Source: Bradyrhizobium sp. AZCC 1610 (GTDB lineage: Bacteria; Pseudomonadota; Alphaproteobacteria; Rhizobiales; Xanthobacteraceae). From it: a DNA stretch of 64,000 nt. The position numbers and the translations under genes are program-made. Position 1 is the first letter of the stretch; each line of letters begins with the position of its first letter. Of the stretch, positions 17,473 through 27,487 are shown piece after piece. The stretch spans positions 6,853,001 to 6,917,000 of the forward strand of contig NZ_JAZHRR010000001.1 in assembly GCF_036924515.1 (NCBI RefSeq). Direction: 5' to 3'. The notes under the pieces are model-generated. The model did not search any database and was not told the DNA's origin. It saw only the letters and a list, made by a program, of their open reading frames with translations.

Positions 17473-18372
17473 CTAAGCCGCCACCAGCAGCGCAACGCCC
17501 GCCACGATCAGCACAATCCCGGACAGTTCGCGCGCCGACAATGGCTGCTTGAACGAATAATACGCCACTGCCTGCGCAAACAGCACTTCGATCAGCGCCA
17601 GCGTGCGCACGTTCGCGGCCGCCGTCAGCGCAAACGCCAGAAACCAGAATTGCGAGGCGAACGCGCCCATGAAGCCCGCGAGCATCGAGGGCCGCCACAG
17701 TCCGACAATCTTCATCAGCACATCAGGCGCGCGGACCAGCAGATAAATCGTCAACACCAGTGTCTGCACGAACAGGCCGAACACCAGTGTGTAGGACGCC
17801 GCCGTTACGAAGGAGACGCCGGGCACCGTGATGATGGCGCCGCGAAAGCCGATCGCCGACAGCGCGAAGCAACCGGCGGCGACCAGGCCGATGATGGTCG
17901 GCTTCAGCTCCGCAAAGCCCTTTTCGCCGCCCGGCCGCAGCGCCGTGATGACCACGCCGATGGTCGCGATCACGATCGCGACCACTTTCAGCAGCGTCAA
18001 ATGATCGCCGAGAAAGATGAAGCCGAAGATCGCGGTCTGGATCGCCTCGGTCTTGAGATACGCCGTGGTCACGACGAAGGAGCGGTCGTTCATCGCAAGC
18101 AGCATCAGACCGGTGGCGACGATCTGACTGAGCGCACCCAGCAGCAGCCACGGCCAGAACACCGCCGTCGGCCACGGTATGGGGTCGCCAGTCACCGCCA
18201 CCACGACGGCGAAGAACACCAGCGAGAACGGAAAACCGAACAGAAAGCGGATATTGGTCGCGCCCCAGGTCCCGAGCGGCCCCGTCAACGACCGCTGCAT
18301 CGCATTGCGCGCGACCTGGCCCAGCGCAGCGATGATGGTGAAGGGAATCCAGAGTGTAGCGACGGAGAGCAT
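17473..18372 (-). CDS. EamA/DMT-family transporter (ten-helix type)
   Basis: Integral membrane protein with about ten hydrophobic segments in two EamA-like halves, of the drug/metabolite transporter superfamily. Substrate cannot be told from sequence. The start taken is the ATG giving MLSVATLWIPFTIIAALGQ, the first transmembrane helix; a longer upstream frame is arginine-rich and has no family character. The conserved second-half motif FLGDHLTLLKVVAIVIATIGVVI is typical. 299 residues, convergent with DUF1178. Confidence 0.85.
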   Translation of the reverse strand: MLSVATLWIPFTIIAALGQVARNAMQRSLTGPLGTWGATNIRFLFGFPFSLVFFAVVVAVTGDPIPWPTAVFWPWLLLGALSQIVATGLMLLAMNDRSFVVTTAYLKTEAIQTAIFGFIFLGDHLTLLKVVAIVIATIGVVITALRPGGEKGFAELKPTIIGLVAAGCFALSAIGFRGAIITVPGVSFVTAASYTLVFGLFVQTLVLTIYLLVRAPDVLMKIVGLWRPSMLAGFMGAFASQFWFLAFALTAAANVRTLALIEVLFAQAVAYYSFKQPLSARELSGIVLIVAGVALLVAA

Positions 18373-18470
18373 GGGGAGTACCGGCGGGAAAGCTGCTGCA
18401 CCGTGAAGGGTGAGATGCGTTAGGTCAACAGAACCGGCGTCATGACAGGATTGCGCGCGCACCACAAACG

Positions 18471-18521
18471 GTCGTCGTCCCTGCCTAGTGCGCAATTGCG
18501 CACGGGAGCAGGGACGACGAT
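18471..18521. repeat. Palindromic intergenic repeat
   Basis: The outer arms TCGTCGTCCCTGC and GCAGGGACGACGA are exact reverse complements and enclose a perfect inner palindrome GTGCGCAATTGCGCAC. The outer arms match the type of repeat found at 24961 and 27272. It lies upstream of the EamA gene and downstream of ubiG. Confidence 0.75.
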
Positions 18522-18539
18522 AGATATGGGGCTAACTAA

Positions 18540-19307
18540 CTAAACCCCCTCGGCCACCACCATGTAGTTCACGTCCATGTCCGACGAGATGCTCCATCGG
18601 TCGGCGAGCGGGTTATAGACCACGCCGGCCTGCTCGGTGATGGTGAGGCGGTTGTGGGCAAGATGCTGGGCGAGTTCGTCGGGCGTGACGAACTTGTCCC
18701 ATTGATGGGTACCGCGCGGCAGCCAGCGCAGCACATATTCCGCGCCGACGATTGCGAGCGCAAAGCTCTTCCAGTTGCGGTTCAGTGTCGAGACCACCAT
18801 CATGCCGCCGGGCTTGACCATCGCCGCACAGCGCGCAAGGAACGCGCCGACATCGGTGACATGCTCGATCACCTCCATCGCCAACACGATGTCGAAGCGC
18901 TCGCGCACATCCATCGCCTCGACGGTGGTGCAGCGGTAGTCGATCGACAAATGCCCCTTGTCGGCATGCAGCTTGGCGGCGGCGATGTTGGTGGGAGACG
19001 GATCGATCCCGATCACCTGTGCGCCCAGCCTCGTGAACGGCTCGCACAACAGCCCGGCGCCACAGCCGATATCGAGGATGCGCAGGCCCGACAGGCAGCT
19101 CAGGCTCCTCGCATTGCGATCGAACTTGCGGCAGGCGGCGTCACGGATATAGGCGAGCCGCAGCGGATTGATCTTGTGCAGCGGGGCCATCTTGCCCCTG
19201 GGATCCCACCACTCGTCGGACAGCTTTGAAAACTTGGCGACTTCGGCGGGGTCAACGCTGCTGCCCGTCGCGGAAAGGCCGGCGGATGAATTTTGCTGCA
19301 TGGCCAT
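18540..19307 (-). CDS. ubiG: Ubiquinone biosynthesis O-methyltransferase
   Basis: Carries out both O-methylations in ubiquinone biosynthesis. Evidence includes the conserved FSKLSDEWWDPRGKMAPLHKINP N-terminus shared with UbiG/Coq3 (split here by residues ending at about 50), the SAM-binding motif LRILDIGCGAGLLCEP, and the signature VIEHVTDVGAFL. 255 residues is typical. Two ATGs six bases apart are possible starts. It follows the PH-domain gene with three bases between, so the two are probably one transcript. Confidence 0.94.
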   Translation of the reverse strand: MAMQQNSSAGLSATGSSVDPAEVAKFSKLSDEWWDPRGKMAPLHKINPLRLAYIRDAACRKFDRNARSLSCLSGLRILDIGCGAGLLCEPFTRLGAQVIGIDPSPTNIAAAKLHADKGHLSIDYRCTTVEAMDVRERFDIVLAMEVIEHVTDVGAFLARCAAMVKPGGMMVVSTLNRNWKSFALAIVGAEYVLRWLPRGTHQWDKFVTPDELAQHLAHNRLTITEQAGVVYNPLADRWSISSDMDVNYMVVAEGV

Positions 19308-19310
19308 GAT

Positions 19311-19790
19311 TCAGGTGCCGGCCGGTCGGGTGGTGATGGCGGTGCGAAACGCCAGCGGGCGCGAAATGGTGGAAATGGTTTGCGTGCCTTCGCCGACGCC
19401 TTGAATGGTGACGTCGCCATAGTTCATGATGCGGCCGAGAATGCTCTGGTTGACGTCGACGCTCTCGACCTTGTCGAGGCTCATCTCGAAGGTCCGCCGC
19501 TTTATGAAACCCGTCTTGTGGACGACTCGCATATTGGTGACGTCGGTCTCGGTGGTCCAGCGATGGAACCAGGCCGTCGCGCTCCAATACAATGCCGCAA
19601 GTCCGGCGACGGCCGCCAGCGCCACGCAAAGCAACATCAGCGCGTCGGCGGTGACCATCCGCGACAGCACCAGAAACACGATCGCCACAGTCCACGCTGC
19701 GATAGCCGGCAGATAGAACATCCAGTGCGCGTTGGTCGAATACAGCACCGTCTCGCCGGGCTGCAGGATATCATCGATATAACGGCCCAT
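19311..19790 (-). CDS. Bacterial PH-domain membrane protein
   Basis: A 159-residue protein starting MGRYIDDILQPGETVLYSTN, with two hydrophobic helices (about 23-45 and 48-70) and a C-terminal bPH2-like domain containing DVTNMRVVHKTGF, RRTFEMSLDKVESVDVNQSILG and GDVTIQGVGEGTQTI. Such proteins are small membrane-bound factors of unknown role in Alphaproteobacteria. The start is well placed; the frame upstream is unrelated. Likely cotranscribed with ubiG. Confidence 0.85.
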   Translation of the reverse strand: MGRYIDDILQPGETVLYSTNAHWMFYLPAIAAWTVAIVFLVLSRMVTADALMLLCVALAAVAGLAALYWSATAWFHRWTTETDVTNMRVVHKTGFIKRRTFEMSLDKVESVDVNQSILGRIMNYGDVTIQGVGEGTQTISTISRPLAFRTAITTRPAGT

Positions 19791-19963
19791 ACGCCTGCCT
19801 TGAATTAACCCGCTACCACAGCCATTTGCGCCATTTTGGGCCGAAAACGAAGCTGGTTGCTTGCTCCGGACCGCGCCGCTATGTATACGCCGCTTTCGGC
19901 CCGGGCGCTCCACTTTCCGTGCGGGTCACCTTACTTATCCTCACAGGGAATGCACGCGTCGTC

Positions 19964-21217
19964 ATGGGCCGCCTCGTGATGAAATTCGGCGGTACGTCCG
20001 TCGCCAATATCGACCGAATCCGCAACGTCGCGCGTCACGTCAAGCGCGAAGTGGACGCCGGACACGATGTCGCTGTCGTCGTGTCGGCCATGGCCGGCAA
20101 GACCAACGAGCTGGTGGACTGGTGTCGCGACGCCTCGCCGCTGCATGATGCGCGGGAATATGACGCCGTGGTGGCATCCGGCGAACAGGTGACCTCGGGC
20201 CTGCTCGCGATCGTGTTGCAGGGCATGGGCATCCAGGCCCGCTCCTGGCAGGGTTGGCAGATCGCGATCAAGACCTCCGATGCCCACGCCTCGGCGCGGA
20301 TTCTGGAGATCGACGGCACCGAGATCAGCGCCCGCTTCAAGGATCGCAAGGAAGTCGCCGTCATTGCCGGCTTCCAGGGCATCAATCCGCAGACCAACCG
20401 AATCACCACGCTCGGGCGCGGCGGTTCGGACACCTCGGCGGTGGCAATTGCGGCCGCGATCCGCGCCGACCGCTGCGACATCTATACCGACGTCGACGGC
20501 GTCTACACCACCGACCCCCGCGTGGTTCCAAAGGCGCGGCGGCTCGACAAGATCGCCTTCGAGGACATGCTGGAACTGGCCTCTCAGGGCGCCAAGGTCC
20601 TGCAGGTACGTTCGGTGGAACTCGGCATGGTGCACAACATGCCCGTGTTCGTCCGTTCCAGTTTCGACAAGCCCGAGGATATCGACCCGCACGGCACACC
20701 GCCGGGCACGCTGATCTGCAGCGAGGAGGAAATCATGGAAAGCCACGTCGTCACCGGCATCGCCTTCTCCAAGGACGAAGCCCAGATTTCCGTGCGCCAA
20801 ATCGAGGACAAGCCGGGCGTTGCCGCCGCGATTTTCGGGCCGCTGGCGGAAGCCAACATCAATGTCGACATGATCGTCCAGAACGTCTCCGAAGATGGCA
20901 AGACCACCGACCTCACCTTCACCGTTCCGGCCTCCGACTATAACCGCGCCCGCGACACCATCAGTTCGGCCAAGGCCAAGATCGGCTATGCCCGGCTCGA
21001 CAGCGCCACCGACGTGGCCAAGGTTTCCGTGATCGGCAGCGGCATGCGCAGCCATGCCGGTGTCGCGGCGCAGGCGTTCACCGCGCTGGCCGGGCGCAAT
21101 ATCAACATCCGCGCCATTACCACCTCCGAGATCAAGTTTTCGGTGCTGATCGACGCCGCCTACACCGAACTTGCGGTGCGCACGCTGCACACGCTCTACG
21201 GGCTCGACAAAGCTTAG
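19964..21217 (+). CDS. lysC: Aspartate kinase
   Basis: First step of lysine, threonine and methionine synthesis. The kinase domain starts VMKFGGTSVANIDRI and includes GRGGSDTSAVAIAAA and YTDVDGVYTTDPR. Two ACT domains follow at about residues 265-415 (SVRQIEDKPGVAAAIF, KVSVIGSGMRSHAG, INIRAITTSEIKFSVLID), which normally give feedback inhibition by lysine/threonine. 417 residues; start is the ATG before GRLVMKFGG. Divergent from the PH-domain gene, and followed by ptsP. Confidence 0.96.
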   Translation: MGRLVMKFGGTSVANIDRIRNVARHVKREVDAGHDVAVVVSAMAGKTNELVDWCRDASPLHDAREYDAVVASGEQVTSGLLAIVLQGMGIQARSWQGWQIAIKTSDAHASARILEIDGTEISARFKDRKEVAVIAGFQGINPQTNRITTLGRGGSDTSAVAIAAAIRADRCDIYTDVDGVYTTDPRVVPKARRLDKIAFEDMLELASQGAKVLQVRSVELGMVHNMPVFVRSSFDKPEDIDPHGTPPGTLICSEEEIMESHVVTGIAFSKDEAQISVRQIEDKPGVAAAIFGPLAEANINVDMIVQNVSEDGKTTDLTFTVPASDYNRARDTISSAKAKIGYARLDSATDVAKVSVIGSGMRSHAGVAAQAFTALAGRNINIRAITTSEIKFSVLIDAAYTELAVRTLHTLYGLDKA

Positions 21218-21542
21218 AACAATTTTCTCTCAAATTTGGCGCATGGTCTGATCGCCGAACCGGCGGCGTTTTGGCAGATCATGCGCTTCGCTGGCGCAGC
21301 ATCGGCTCTGACACACACGTTATTGCTGCTGGCAGGCGTTTTGCTTGGCAAAGCAAGCCTCGATTGGCTATACGGCCTGTGAGGTGGGTTGCCGCAAACT
21401 GCGCCACGGTTTTGGCGATCCCGATTCGGCCGGGATCAGGTGCCTGCGGCCGCGCCGAATGAATAAAATTGTTGTTTTCGTGCGTTTCACGCCAGCTGCC
21501 GGCCACCCGGCGGCCCAGACTCGCGGGGGAGGATACCAGCAC
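21218..21542. other. lysC-ptsP intergenic region with a weak hairpin
   Basis: 325 bp without a convincing gene. A 5-bp stem CGCCG-AAC-CGGCG at 21253-21265 followed a few bases later by TTTT might act as a weak terminator of lysC. A GGGGGAGG ribosome-binding site lies about 8 bases before the ptsP start. Confidence 0.45.
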
Positions 21543-23810
21543 ATGCGGAGCGCGTCGGGAGGTCCCCGCGTCTTGTTGAGACGGCTCCGCGAAACCATGG
21601 CGGAGCAGGTCTCGGCCCAGGAACGCCTTGACAAGATCGTGGTGCTGATCGCGGCCAACATGGTGGCCGAGGTCTGCTCCTGTTACGTGCTGCGCATCGA
21701 TAACACGCTCGAACTTTATGCCACCGAAGGCCTGAACCGCGACGCGGTGCACCGAACGGTGCTGAATGCGCATGAGGGCCTCGTCGGCCTGGTCGCCAGC
21801 GAGGCGAGCCCGCTCAACCTCTCGGACGCGCAAAATCACCCGGCGTTCTCGTTCCGGCCTGAAACCGGCGAAGAAATCTACCATTCTTTCCTCGGCGTGC
21901 CGATTCTGAGGGCCGGCAACACGCTCGGCGTGCTGGTCGTCCAAAACCGCGCCAAGCGCACCTATGTCGAGGAAGAGGTCGAGGCGCTGCAGACCACCGC
22001 CATGGTGCTGGCGGAAATGATCGCCTCCGGCGAGCTGGCGGCGCTGGCACAGCCCGGCGCGGAACCGGCGGCGCGGCATTCCCTGCACAAGACCGGGGCG
22101 ATCCTCTCCGACGGCATCGCGCTCGGCCACGTCGTGCTGCACGAGCCGCGTGTCGTCATCACCAACTACATCGCCGAAGACCTGCCGAAGGAAATCAAGA
22201 AGCTCGACGCGGCGCTGACCAAACTGCGCGCCGATCTCGACCGCATGCTGGAGCGCGGCGACGTCGCCGAGGGCGGCGAACACCGCGACGTGCTGGAAGC
22301 CTACCGCATGTTCGCCAACGACCACGGCTGGTCGCACAAATTGCACGAGGCGGTCGCCACCGGCCTCACCGCCGAAGCCGCCGTTGAGCGCGTGCAGTCC
22401 GACACCCGCGCCCGCATGCTGCGCTCGACCGATCCTTATCTGCGCGACCGCCTGCACGATCTGGAAGACCTCGGCCATCGCCTGATGCGGCAATTGGTGG
22501 GACAGGATCATGCGCCGTCGCGCGAGCAGCTTCCCGAGAACGCCATCCTGATCGCGCGCGCGATGGGACCGGCGGCCCTGCTTGACTACGATCGCAAGCG
22601 GCTGCGCGGCCTGGTGCTGGAGGAAGGCACCGCCAACTCACATGTCTCGATCGTGGCGCGCGCGCTCGGCATTCCCGCCGTCGGCGAAGTGCCGAACGCG
22701 CCCGGCATCGCCGATCCCGGCGACGCCATCATCGTCGACGGCACTTCGGGCTCGATCTATGTCCGCCCCTCGGCCGAGATCGAATCGGCCTATGCCGAGC
22801 GGGTGCGGTTTCGGGCGCGGCGGCAGGCGCAGTATGCCGCGCTGCGCGACAAGCCCTGCGTGACCAAGGACGGCCAGCCGGTCGAGTTGATGATCAATGC
22901 GGGTCTCGTCGTCGACCTGCCGCATATCGACGACACCGGCAGCGCCGGTATCGGGCTGTTCCGTACCGAACTGCAGTTCATGGTCGGCCAGAGCCTGCCG
23001 CGATCCTCTGACCAGCTCGCGCTCTATCGCACCGTGCTGGACGCGGCCGGCACCAAGCCGGTCACGTTCCGGACGCTAGACATCGGCGGCGACAAGGCGC
23101 TGCCCTATATGGAAACCGTGATCGAGGAAAATCCCGCGCTCGGCTGGCGCGCGATCCGGCTAGGGCTCGACCGGCCTGGATTGCTGCGTGGCCAGATCCG
23201 CGCGCTGCTGCGGGCCGGCGGCGGCCGCGCGCTGAAGATCATGTTCCCGATGATTTCCGACGTCGCCGAGTTCGACCAGGCCAAGGCCATCGTCGAACGC
23301 GAGCTGACATACCTGCGTCAGCACGGCCATGCACTGCCGGAACGTATCGACGTCGGCACCATGGTGGAAGTGCCGGCGCTGCTTTATCAGCTCGACGAGC
23401 TCCTCAAGAAGGTCGATTTCGTTTCGGTCGGATCGAACGACCTGTTCCAGTTCATGTTCGCGGTCGATCGCGGCAACGCCAAGGTTTCCGAGCGGTTCGA
23501 CACCATGTCGGCGCCGATCATGCGTGCGCTGCGCGACATCGTGCGCAAGGCGCAGGCGGCGAAGAAGGCGGCGTCGCTGTGCGGCGAGATGGCTTCAAAG
23601 CCGCTTGGCGCGCTGGCGCTGATTGCGCTGGGTTACCGCTCGCTGTCGCTATCCGCCACCGCGCACGGGCCGGTGAAGGCCATGATCCTCGACCTCGACG
23701 CCAAGAAGGCCGAAGCTGTCATCATGCCGCTGCTCGACGCGCCGGCCGGCAGCGTCTCGATCCGGAAGAAACTGACCGAATTCGCGGAGGCCGAGGGGCT
23801 GTCGTTGTAG
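21543..23810 (+). CDS. ptsP: Phosphoenolpyruvate-protein phosphotransferase PtsP (Enzyme I-Ntr)
   Basis: First enzyme of the nitrogen-related phosphotransferase system, which passes phosphate from PEP to NPr and EIIA-Ntr. A GAF domain covers about residues 20-160, absent from the sugar-type Enzyme I. Then come the PEP-utiliser N domain, the phosphohistidine domain with H367 in [15 protein letters not shown], and the PEP-binding TIM barrel with catalytic C680 (SLCGEMA) and [15 protein letters not shown]. 755 residues. Start chosen for the strong ribosome site. Lies between lysC and prfA, an arrangement common in Rhizobiales. Confidence 0.95.
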   Translation: MRSASGGPRVLLRRLRETMAEQVSAQERLDKIVVLIAANMVAEVCSCYVLRIDNTLELYATEGLNRDAVHRTVLNAHEGLVGLVASEASPLNLSDAQNHPAFSFRPETGEEIYHSFLGVPILRAGNTLGVLVVQNRAKRTYVEEEVEALQTTAMVLAEMIASGELAALAQPGAEPAARHSLHKTGAILSDGIALGHVVLHEPRVVITNYIAEDLPKEIKKLDAALTKLRADLDRMLERGDVAEGGEHRDVLEAYRMFANDHGWSHKLHEAVATGLTAEAAVERVQSDTRARMLRSTDPYLRDRLHDLEDLGHRLMRQLVGQDHAPSREQLPENAILIARAMGPAALLDYDRKRLRGLVLEEGTANSHVSIVARALGIPAVGEVPNAPGIADPGDAIIVDGTSGSIYVRPSAEIESAYAERVRFRARRQAQYAALRDKPCVTKDGQPVELMINAGLVVDLPHIDDTGSAGIGLFRTELQFMVGQSLPRSSDQLALYRTVLDAAGTKPVTFRTLDIGGDKALPYMETVIEENPALGWRAIRLGLDRPGLLRGQIRALLRAGGGRALKIMFPMISDVAEFDQAKAIVERELTYLRQHGHALPERIDVGTMVEVPALLYQLDELLKKVDFVSVGSNDLFQFMFAVDRGNAKVSERFDTMSAPIMRALRDIVRKAQAAKKAASLCGEMASKPLGALALIALGYRSLSLSATAHGPVKAMILDLDAKKAEAVIMPLLDAPAGSVSIRKKLTEFAEAEGLSL

Positions 23811-23865
23811 CGAGGCTCTGTCCCGACACCGTAGCCGTCCGCATTCGATCCCTGAGAACAACGCC

Positions 23866-24945
23866 ATGCTACCCGAAGCCAAACTCGATATCCTGCTCGC
23901 CCACCACGCCTCGCTAGAAGCGGAGCTGCTGGGCCAGGTGAATTCCGAAAAATACGTCCAGATCACGCGCGAGCTCGCCGAGCTCAATCCGCTGATCGAC
24001 GCCGTGAAAGACTATCGCGCGGCGCGGGCCGAGATTGCCGGCGCCGAATCGCTGCTGGCGGATGCCGCCACCGATGCCGAAATGCGCAGCATGGCGGAGC
24101 TCGAGCTCGAAACGCTTCAGGCGCGCACAGCCGAGCTGGAGCAGAAGATTCGCGTGGCGCTGTTGCCCAAGGACGCCATGGACGACCGCAACGTGGTGCT
24201 GGAAATCCGCGCCGGCACCGGCGGTGACGAAGCCTCGCTGTTCGCCGGCGACCTGTTCCGGATGTATGAGCGGTTTGCCGCCCTGCAGGGCTGGAAGGTC
24301 GAGGTGATCTCGGCCTCCGAGGGCACCATGGGCGGCTTCAAGGAAATCGTCGCCGAAGTGCAGGGCCGCGGCGCGTTCGCCAAGCTGAAGTTCGAATCCG
24401 GCGTGCACCGGGTGCAGCGTGTGCCCGACACCGAAACGCAGGGGCGAATTCACACATCCGCCGCCACCGTCGCCGTGCTGCCCGAGGTCGAGGATGTCGA
24501 TGTCGACATCAAGGCCGACGATTTGCGGATCGAGACCATGCGTGCGCAGGGCGCCGGCGGTCAGCACGTCAACAAGACCGAATCCGCGATCCGCATCACC
24601 CACATCCCGACCGGCATCGTCGTCATGATGCAGGACAGCCGCTCGCAGCATAAAAACCGCGCCTCCGCGATGAACATCCTGCGCTCGCGCATCTATGACG
24701 CCGAGCGCCAGCGCGTCGATGCAGCACGTTCCGCCGACCGCAAGGAGAAAGTCGGCTCCGGCGACCGAAGTGAGCGCATCCGCACCTATAATTTCCCGCA
24801 AGGCCGCGTCACCGACCACCGCATCAACCTGACGCTCTACAAATTGCCGCAGGTGATTTCGGGCGAAGCACTGGGTGAATTGACCGACGCGCTGACCACC
24901 GAGCACCAGGCCGCGCAGCTTGCGGCCCAAGGCGCGGCGGCGTGA
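23866..24945 (+). CDS. prfA: Peptide chain release factor 1
   Basis: Reads UAA and UAG at the ribosome and triggers peptide release. The catalytic GGQ is at residues 231-233 ([13 protein letters not shown]). The codon-recognition P-x-T type motif is in the middle of domain 2 ([17 protein letters not shown] contains the RF1 region). The SSRSQ-like [14 protein letters not shown] follows GGQ. 359 residues is normal. prmC, which methylates the GGQ glutamine, lies downstream after a palindromic repeat. Confidence 0.97.
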   Translation: MLPEAKLDILLAHHASLEAELLGQVNSEKYVQITRELAELNPLIDAVKDYRAARAEIAGAESLLADAATDAEMRSMAELELETLQARTAELEQKIRVALLPKDAMDDRNVVLEIRAGTGGDEASLFAGDLFRMYERFAALQGWKVEVISASEGTMGGFKEIVAEVQGRGAFAKLKFESGVHRVQRVPDTETQGRIHTSAATVAVLPEVEDVDVDIKADDLRIETMRAQGAGGQHVNKTESAIRITHIPTGIVVMMQDSRSQHKNRASAMNILRSRIYDAERQRVDAARSADRKEKVGSGDRSERIRTYNFPQGRVTDHRINLTLYKLPQVISGEALGELTDALTTEHQAAQLAAQGAAA

Positions 24946-24960
24946 GCGGCAAACTCGCCG

Positions 24961-25077
24961 TCGTCCCTGCGAACGCAGGGACCCATAACCATCAGCGTCC
25001 GTTGTTGCTCAAGATATCGACCCGCATCGCTCCAATCGAAGGGCCACGGAGTATGGGTCCCTGTGTTCGCAGGGAAG
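24961..25077. repeat. Palindromic repeat element between prfA and prmC
   Basis: Two 24-bp arms (24964-24987 and 25052-25075) are reverse complements with one mismatch; each arm is itself a small palindrome of the type TCCCTGCGAACGCAGGGA. The 64 bp between the arms hold no gene. The same arm sequence appears at 27272 and a shorter form at 18471. Confidence 0.8.
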
Positions 25078-25108
25078 ACGTGTGGAGAGATTTGGGCGAG
25101 GCCGCCGC

Positions 25109-25993
25109 ATGACGGGCTCCTTCGCCGGACAAACCGTCGACGCGGCGCGGCGTGCGCTTACCGCACAATTCAAATCGGCCGCCATCGAATCCGCCGACCT
25201 CGACGCGCGGCTCCTCACGGGCCACGCACTCGGCCTCGACCTGACCGGCTTGATATCGGCCGCGCAGCGCCAGCTGACGCCAGACGAATCGGTACGCCTC
25301 GAGGAATTCGCCCGCCGTCGCCTCGCGGGAGAACCGGTCGCCCGCATTGTCGGCGAGAGAGAATTCTGGGGGCTGCCGCTGCAACTCTCGTCCGCGACGC
25401 TCGTGCCGCGGCCCGATACCGAGACGGTGGTCGAACTGGCGCTGGAGCTTTTGCGCGCCGATGGCGACCTCAATCGCCCGCTGCGCATCGCCGATCTCGG
25501 CACCGGCAGCGGCGCGATTCTTCTGGCGCTGTTGTCCGAATTGCCGGCGGCAACGGGATTCGGCACCGACATTTCCGAACTGGCTTTGCAAACCGCCGCA
25601 GCCAACGCCGCCCGCGCAGGGCTCCTGGAGCGCGCGACGTTCATCGCGTGCGATTATGCGAGCGGACTATCCGGCCTGTTTGATCTGATCGTTTCGAATC
25701 CGCCCTATATCCGATCAGCGGATATCGGTGGTCTGGCGGTGGAAGTCAGGAATCACGATCCCTTGGCCGCGCTCGACGGCGGCGCCGACGGGCTGGATGC
25801 CTACCGCGCGCTGATCCCCCAGGCGGCTTGCCGTCTGGCGCCCGGAGCCGCCCTGGTTGTGGAGGCCGGAGAGGGCCAAAGCGGCCAAATCCAGGCCTTG
25901 ATGACCGCGGCTGGGTTAACGCCCGCGCGCGCGCCCAAAGCCGATCTGGCGGGCGTTCCGCGGGCCGTCGCAGGCCACAAAACGGCCCGATAA
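25109..25993 (+). CDS. prmC: Release factor glutamine N5-methyltransferase
   Basis: Methylates the glutamine of GGQ in RF1 and RF2. The N-terminal helical domain ends near residue 85, with ARRLAGEPVARIVGEREFWG. The methyltransferase domain has the motif I IADLGTGSGAILLAL and catalytic NPPY at residues 197-200. 294 residues from the ATG chosen; a GTG nine codons earlier is possible. Paired with prfA as in most bacteria but separated here by a palindromic repeat. Confidence 0.94.
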   Translation: MTGSFAGQTVDAARRALTAQFKSAAIESADLDARLLTGHALGLDLTGLISAAQRQLTPDESVRLEEFARRRLAGEPVARIVGEREFWGLPLQLSSATLVPRPDTETVVELALELLRADGDLNRPLRIADLGTGSGAILLALLSELPAATGFGTDISELALQTAAANAARAGLLERATFIACDYASGLSGLFDLIVSNPPYIRSADIGGLAVEVRNHDPLAALDGGADGLDAYRALIPQAACRLAPGAALVVEAGEGQSGQIQALMTAAGLTPARAPKADLAGVPRAVAGHKTAR

Positions 25994-26487
25994 AGTCCCA
26001 TTGGAACGCAAAAAAACCACTTGGAATATTGCCCGGGAGCGACTACGTTCCGCTCACAACGTCGGTCCAGGGTCGCTGGCCCCGTAGGTATTCACGGGTG
26101 GAGGCCAGAGTTCTCGAAACGAGAGCCCGCCGAGTGAAAGGTTCCAAAACGCAGGTCGAATTGAGCGCAATAGCTGGAGCTGTGCTGCTCTTGACCGCAA
26201 AGCGAACGAAAGCCTGATATTGCGCTTGAAGACTTACGCAACAGATGGTCACGCGAAGCCGTCACGCAAGACGATTAGGCTGGCTTTGGCAGGCTGAATG
26301 ATTTGGTCCGGCGGGCGAGTGTACGCCGCCGGGTGGGGAACGCGTCTTTGCTGAACGCGATGGTTGGCGAAATCGACGAGACGACATGAATTTGAACGGC
26401 ATCGTGATTCGGTGCGCATGAGCGCGCCGGGTCGGATCAGGCTACGACGGCAACTGCATAACTTCAGGGCTGGAATAAAGGCGAGAC
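25994..26487. other. prmC-DUF4167 intergenic region
   Basis: 494 bp without a gene I can support. Composition is less GC-rich than the coding DNA. A long leader for the downstream gene or an unannotated small RNA is possible, but I see no clear terminator hairpin or conserved motif. Confidence 0.4.
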
Positions 26488-27255
26488 ATGAGAAACGGTC
26501 AGAACAACAAGCGGATGCGTAACCGGAATAACAATAATAATAGCAACAACAATAACCGGCGCGGTCAAAACCCGATGACCCGGGTATTCGAATCGAACGG
26601 ACCCGATATCAAAATCCGCGGCACCGCCTCGCACGTCGCCGAAAAATACGTTCAGCTGGCGCGTGACGCGCGCTCTTCCGGCGACCCGGTCGCGGCCGAG
26701 AACTACTACCAGCACGCCGAACATTACTTCCGCCTGATCGCAGCCGCCCAGGAGCAGTTCCGGCAGAGCCAGCCGCAGCCGCGCGTCGACACCGAAATGG
26801 CGCCGACGGAAGACGGCGATGACGACGGCGAGAGCTTCTCGCATTTCGGCCAGGAGCCGGGCTTCGTCCCGCAGCAGCCGCAGCCTTACATCCGCGATAA
26901 TCCGCGTGAGCAGCGCGACAACAATCCGCGCGAACAGCGCGGCGACGGTCCGCCCTTCCAGCGCGACCAGCAGCCGCGCGAGCATCATCGCGAACGCGAG
27001 CATCGTCCGCAGCAGCCGCAATATCAGCCGCAACCCCAGCCGCAGCCGGTGATTGCCGATACCGGCGGCGTCGATCGCCTGCCCTCCTTCATCACCGGCC
27101 CGCAGCCGCAGGTGAATGGCGCGCCCGGCGGGTATGAAGAGGGCCGTGGCGGCGAGCGTTTCCCGCGCCGGCGCCGCCGGCCGCATGGCCCGCGTCCCGA
27201 CAGCATTGCCGCGCCTGCCGCGCCCAGCGAAGATTTCAATCCGGGGAATGAGTAG
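26488..27255 (+). CDS. DUF4167 domain-containing protein
   Basis: Starts with a basic, asparagine-rich stretch (RNRNNNNNSNNNNRRGQNP) followed by the DUF4167 core at about residues 28-100 (TRVFESNGPDIKIRG, ASHVAEKYVQLARDA, NYYQHAEHYFRLIAAAQEQF). The remainder is low-complexity, rich in Gln, Pro, Arg and Glu, with repeats such as PREQRDN and PQPQPQP, and it ends in a basic patch GERFPRRRRRPHG. The family is restricted to Alphaproteobacteria; the charge pattern suggests RNA or ribosome association, which is inference. 255 residues. Confidence 0.9.
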   Translation: MRNGQNNKRMRNRNNNNNSNNNNRRGQNPMTRVFESNGPDIKIRGTASHVAEKYVQLARDARSSGDPVAAENYYQHAEHYFRLIAAAQEQFRQSQPQPRVDTEMAPTEDGDDDGESFSHFGQEPGFVPQQPQPYIRDNPREQRDNNPREQRGDGPPFQRDQQPREHHREREHRPQQPQYQPQPQPQPVIADTGGVDRLPSFITGPQPQVNGAPGGYEEGRGGERFPRRRRRPHGPRPDSIAAPAAPSEDFNPGNE

Positions 27256-27271
27256 GTAATTCGCTCACAAC

Positions 27272-27477
27272 CGTCGTCCCTGCGAACGCACTAGCGTATC
27301 TACACATCTTTCGAGTCGAAAAACTGACTCAAGATCAAGGACTTGGTTGTTAACCTGCGACCGAATTTCTTGCGTCTAGCCTAGCGCTGACGTGCGATTT
27401 CTCGGCATTCTCGCGGTAACTCTTTGAGAAGACTCCAGAAGATGTGTAGATGCCCTAGTGCGTTCGCAGGGACGACG
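27272..27477. repeat. MITE-like inverted-repeat element inside a palindromic repeat
   Basis: The two ends (27272-27310 and 27439-27477) are 39-bp reverse complements with two mismatches. The outer 19 bases (CGTCGTCCCTGCGAACGCA) are the common palindromic repeat of this genome. The inner part (ATCTACACATCTT) is different and appears on both sides, with CTAG at both junctions. The 128 bp in between are AT-richer and non-coding. This reads as a small non-autonomous element that landed in the middle of an older repeat, with CTAG as possible target duplication. Confidence 0.65.
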
Positions 27478-27487
27478 AGCGGATAGA

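Noticed and set aside
24961..25077. CRISPR-like repeats
   Set aside because: Only two inverted arms, no regular direct repeats with spacers.
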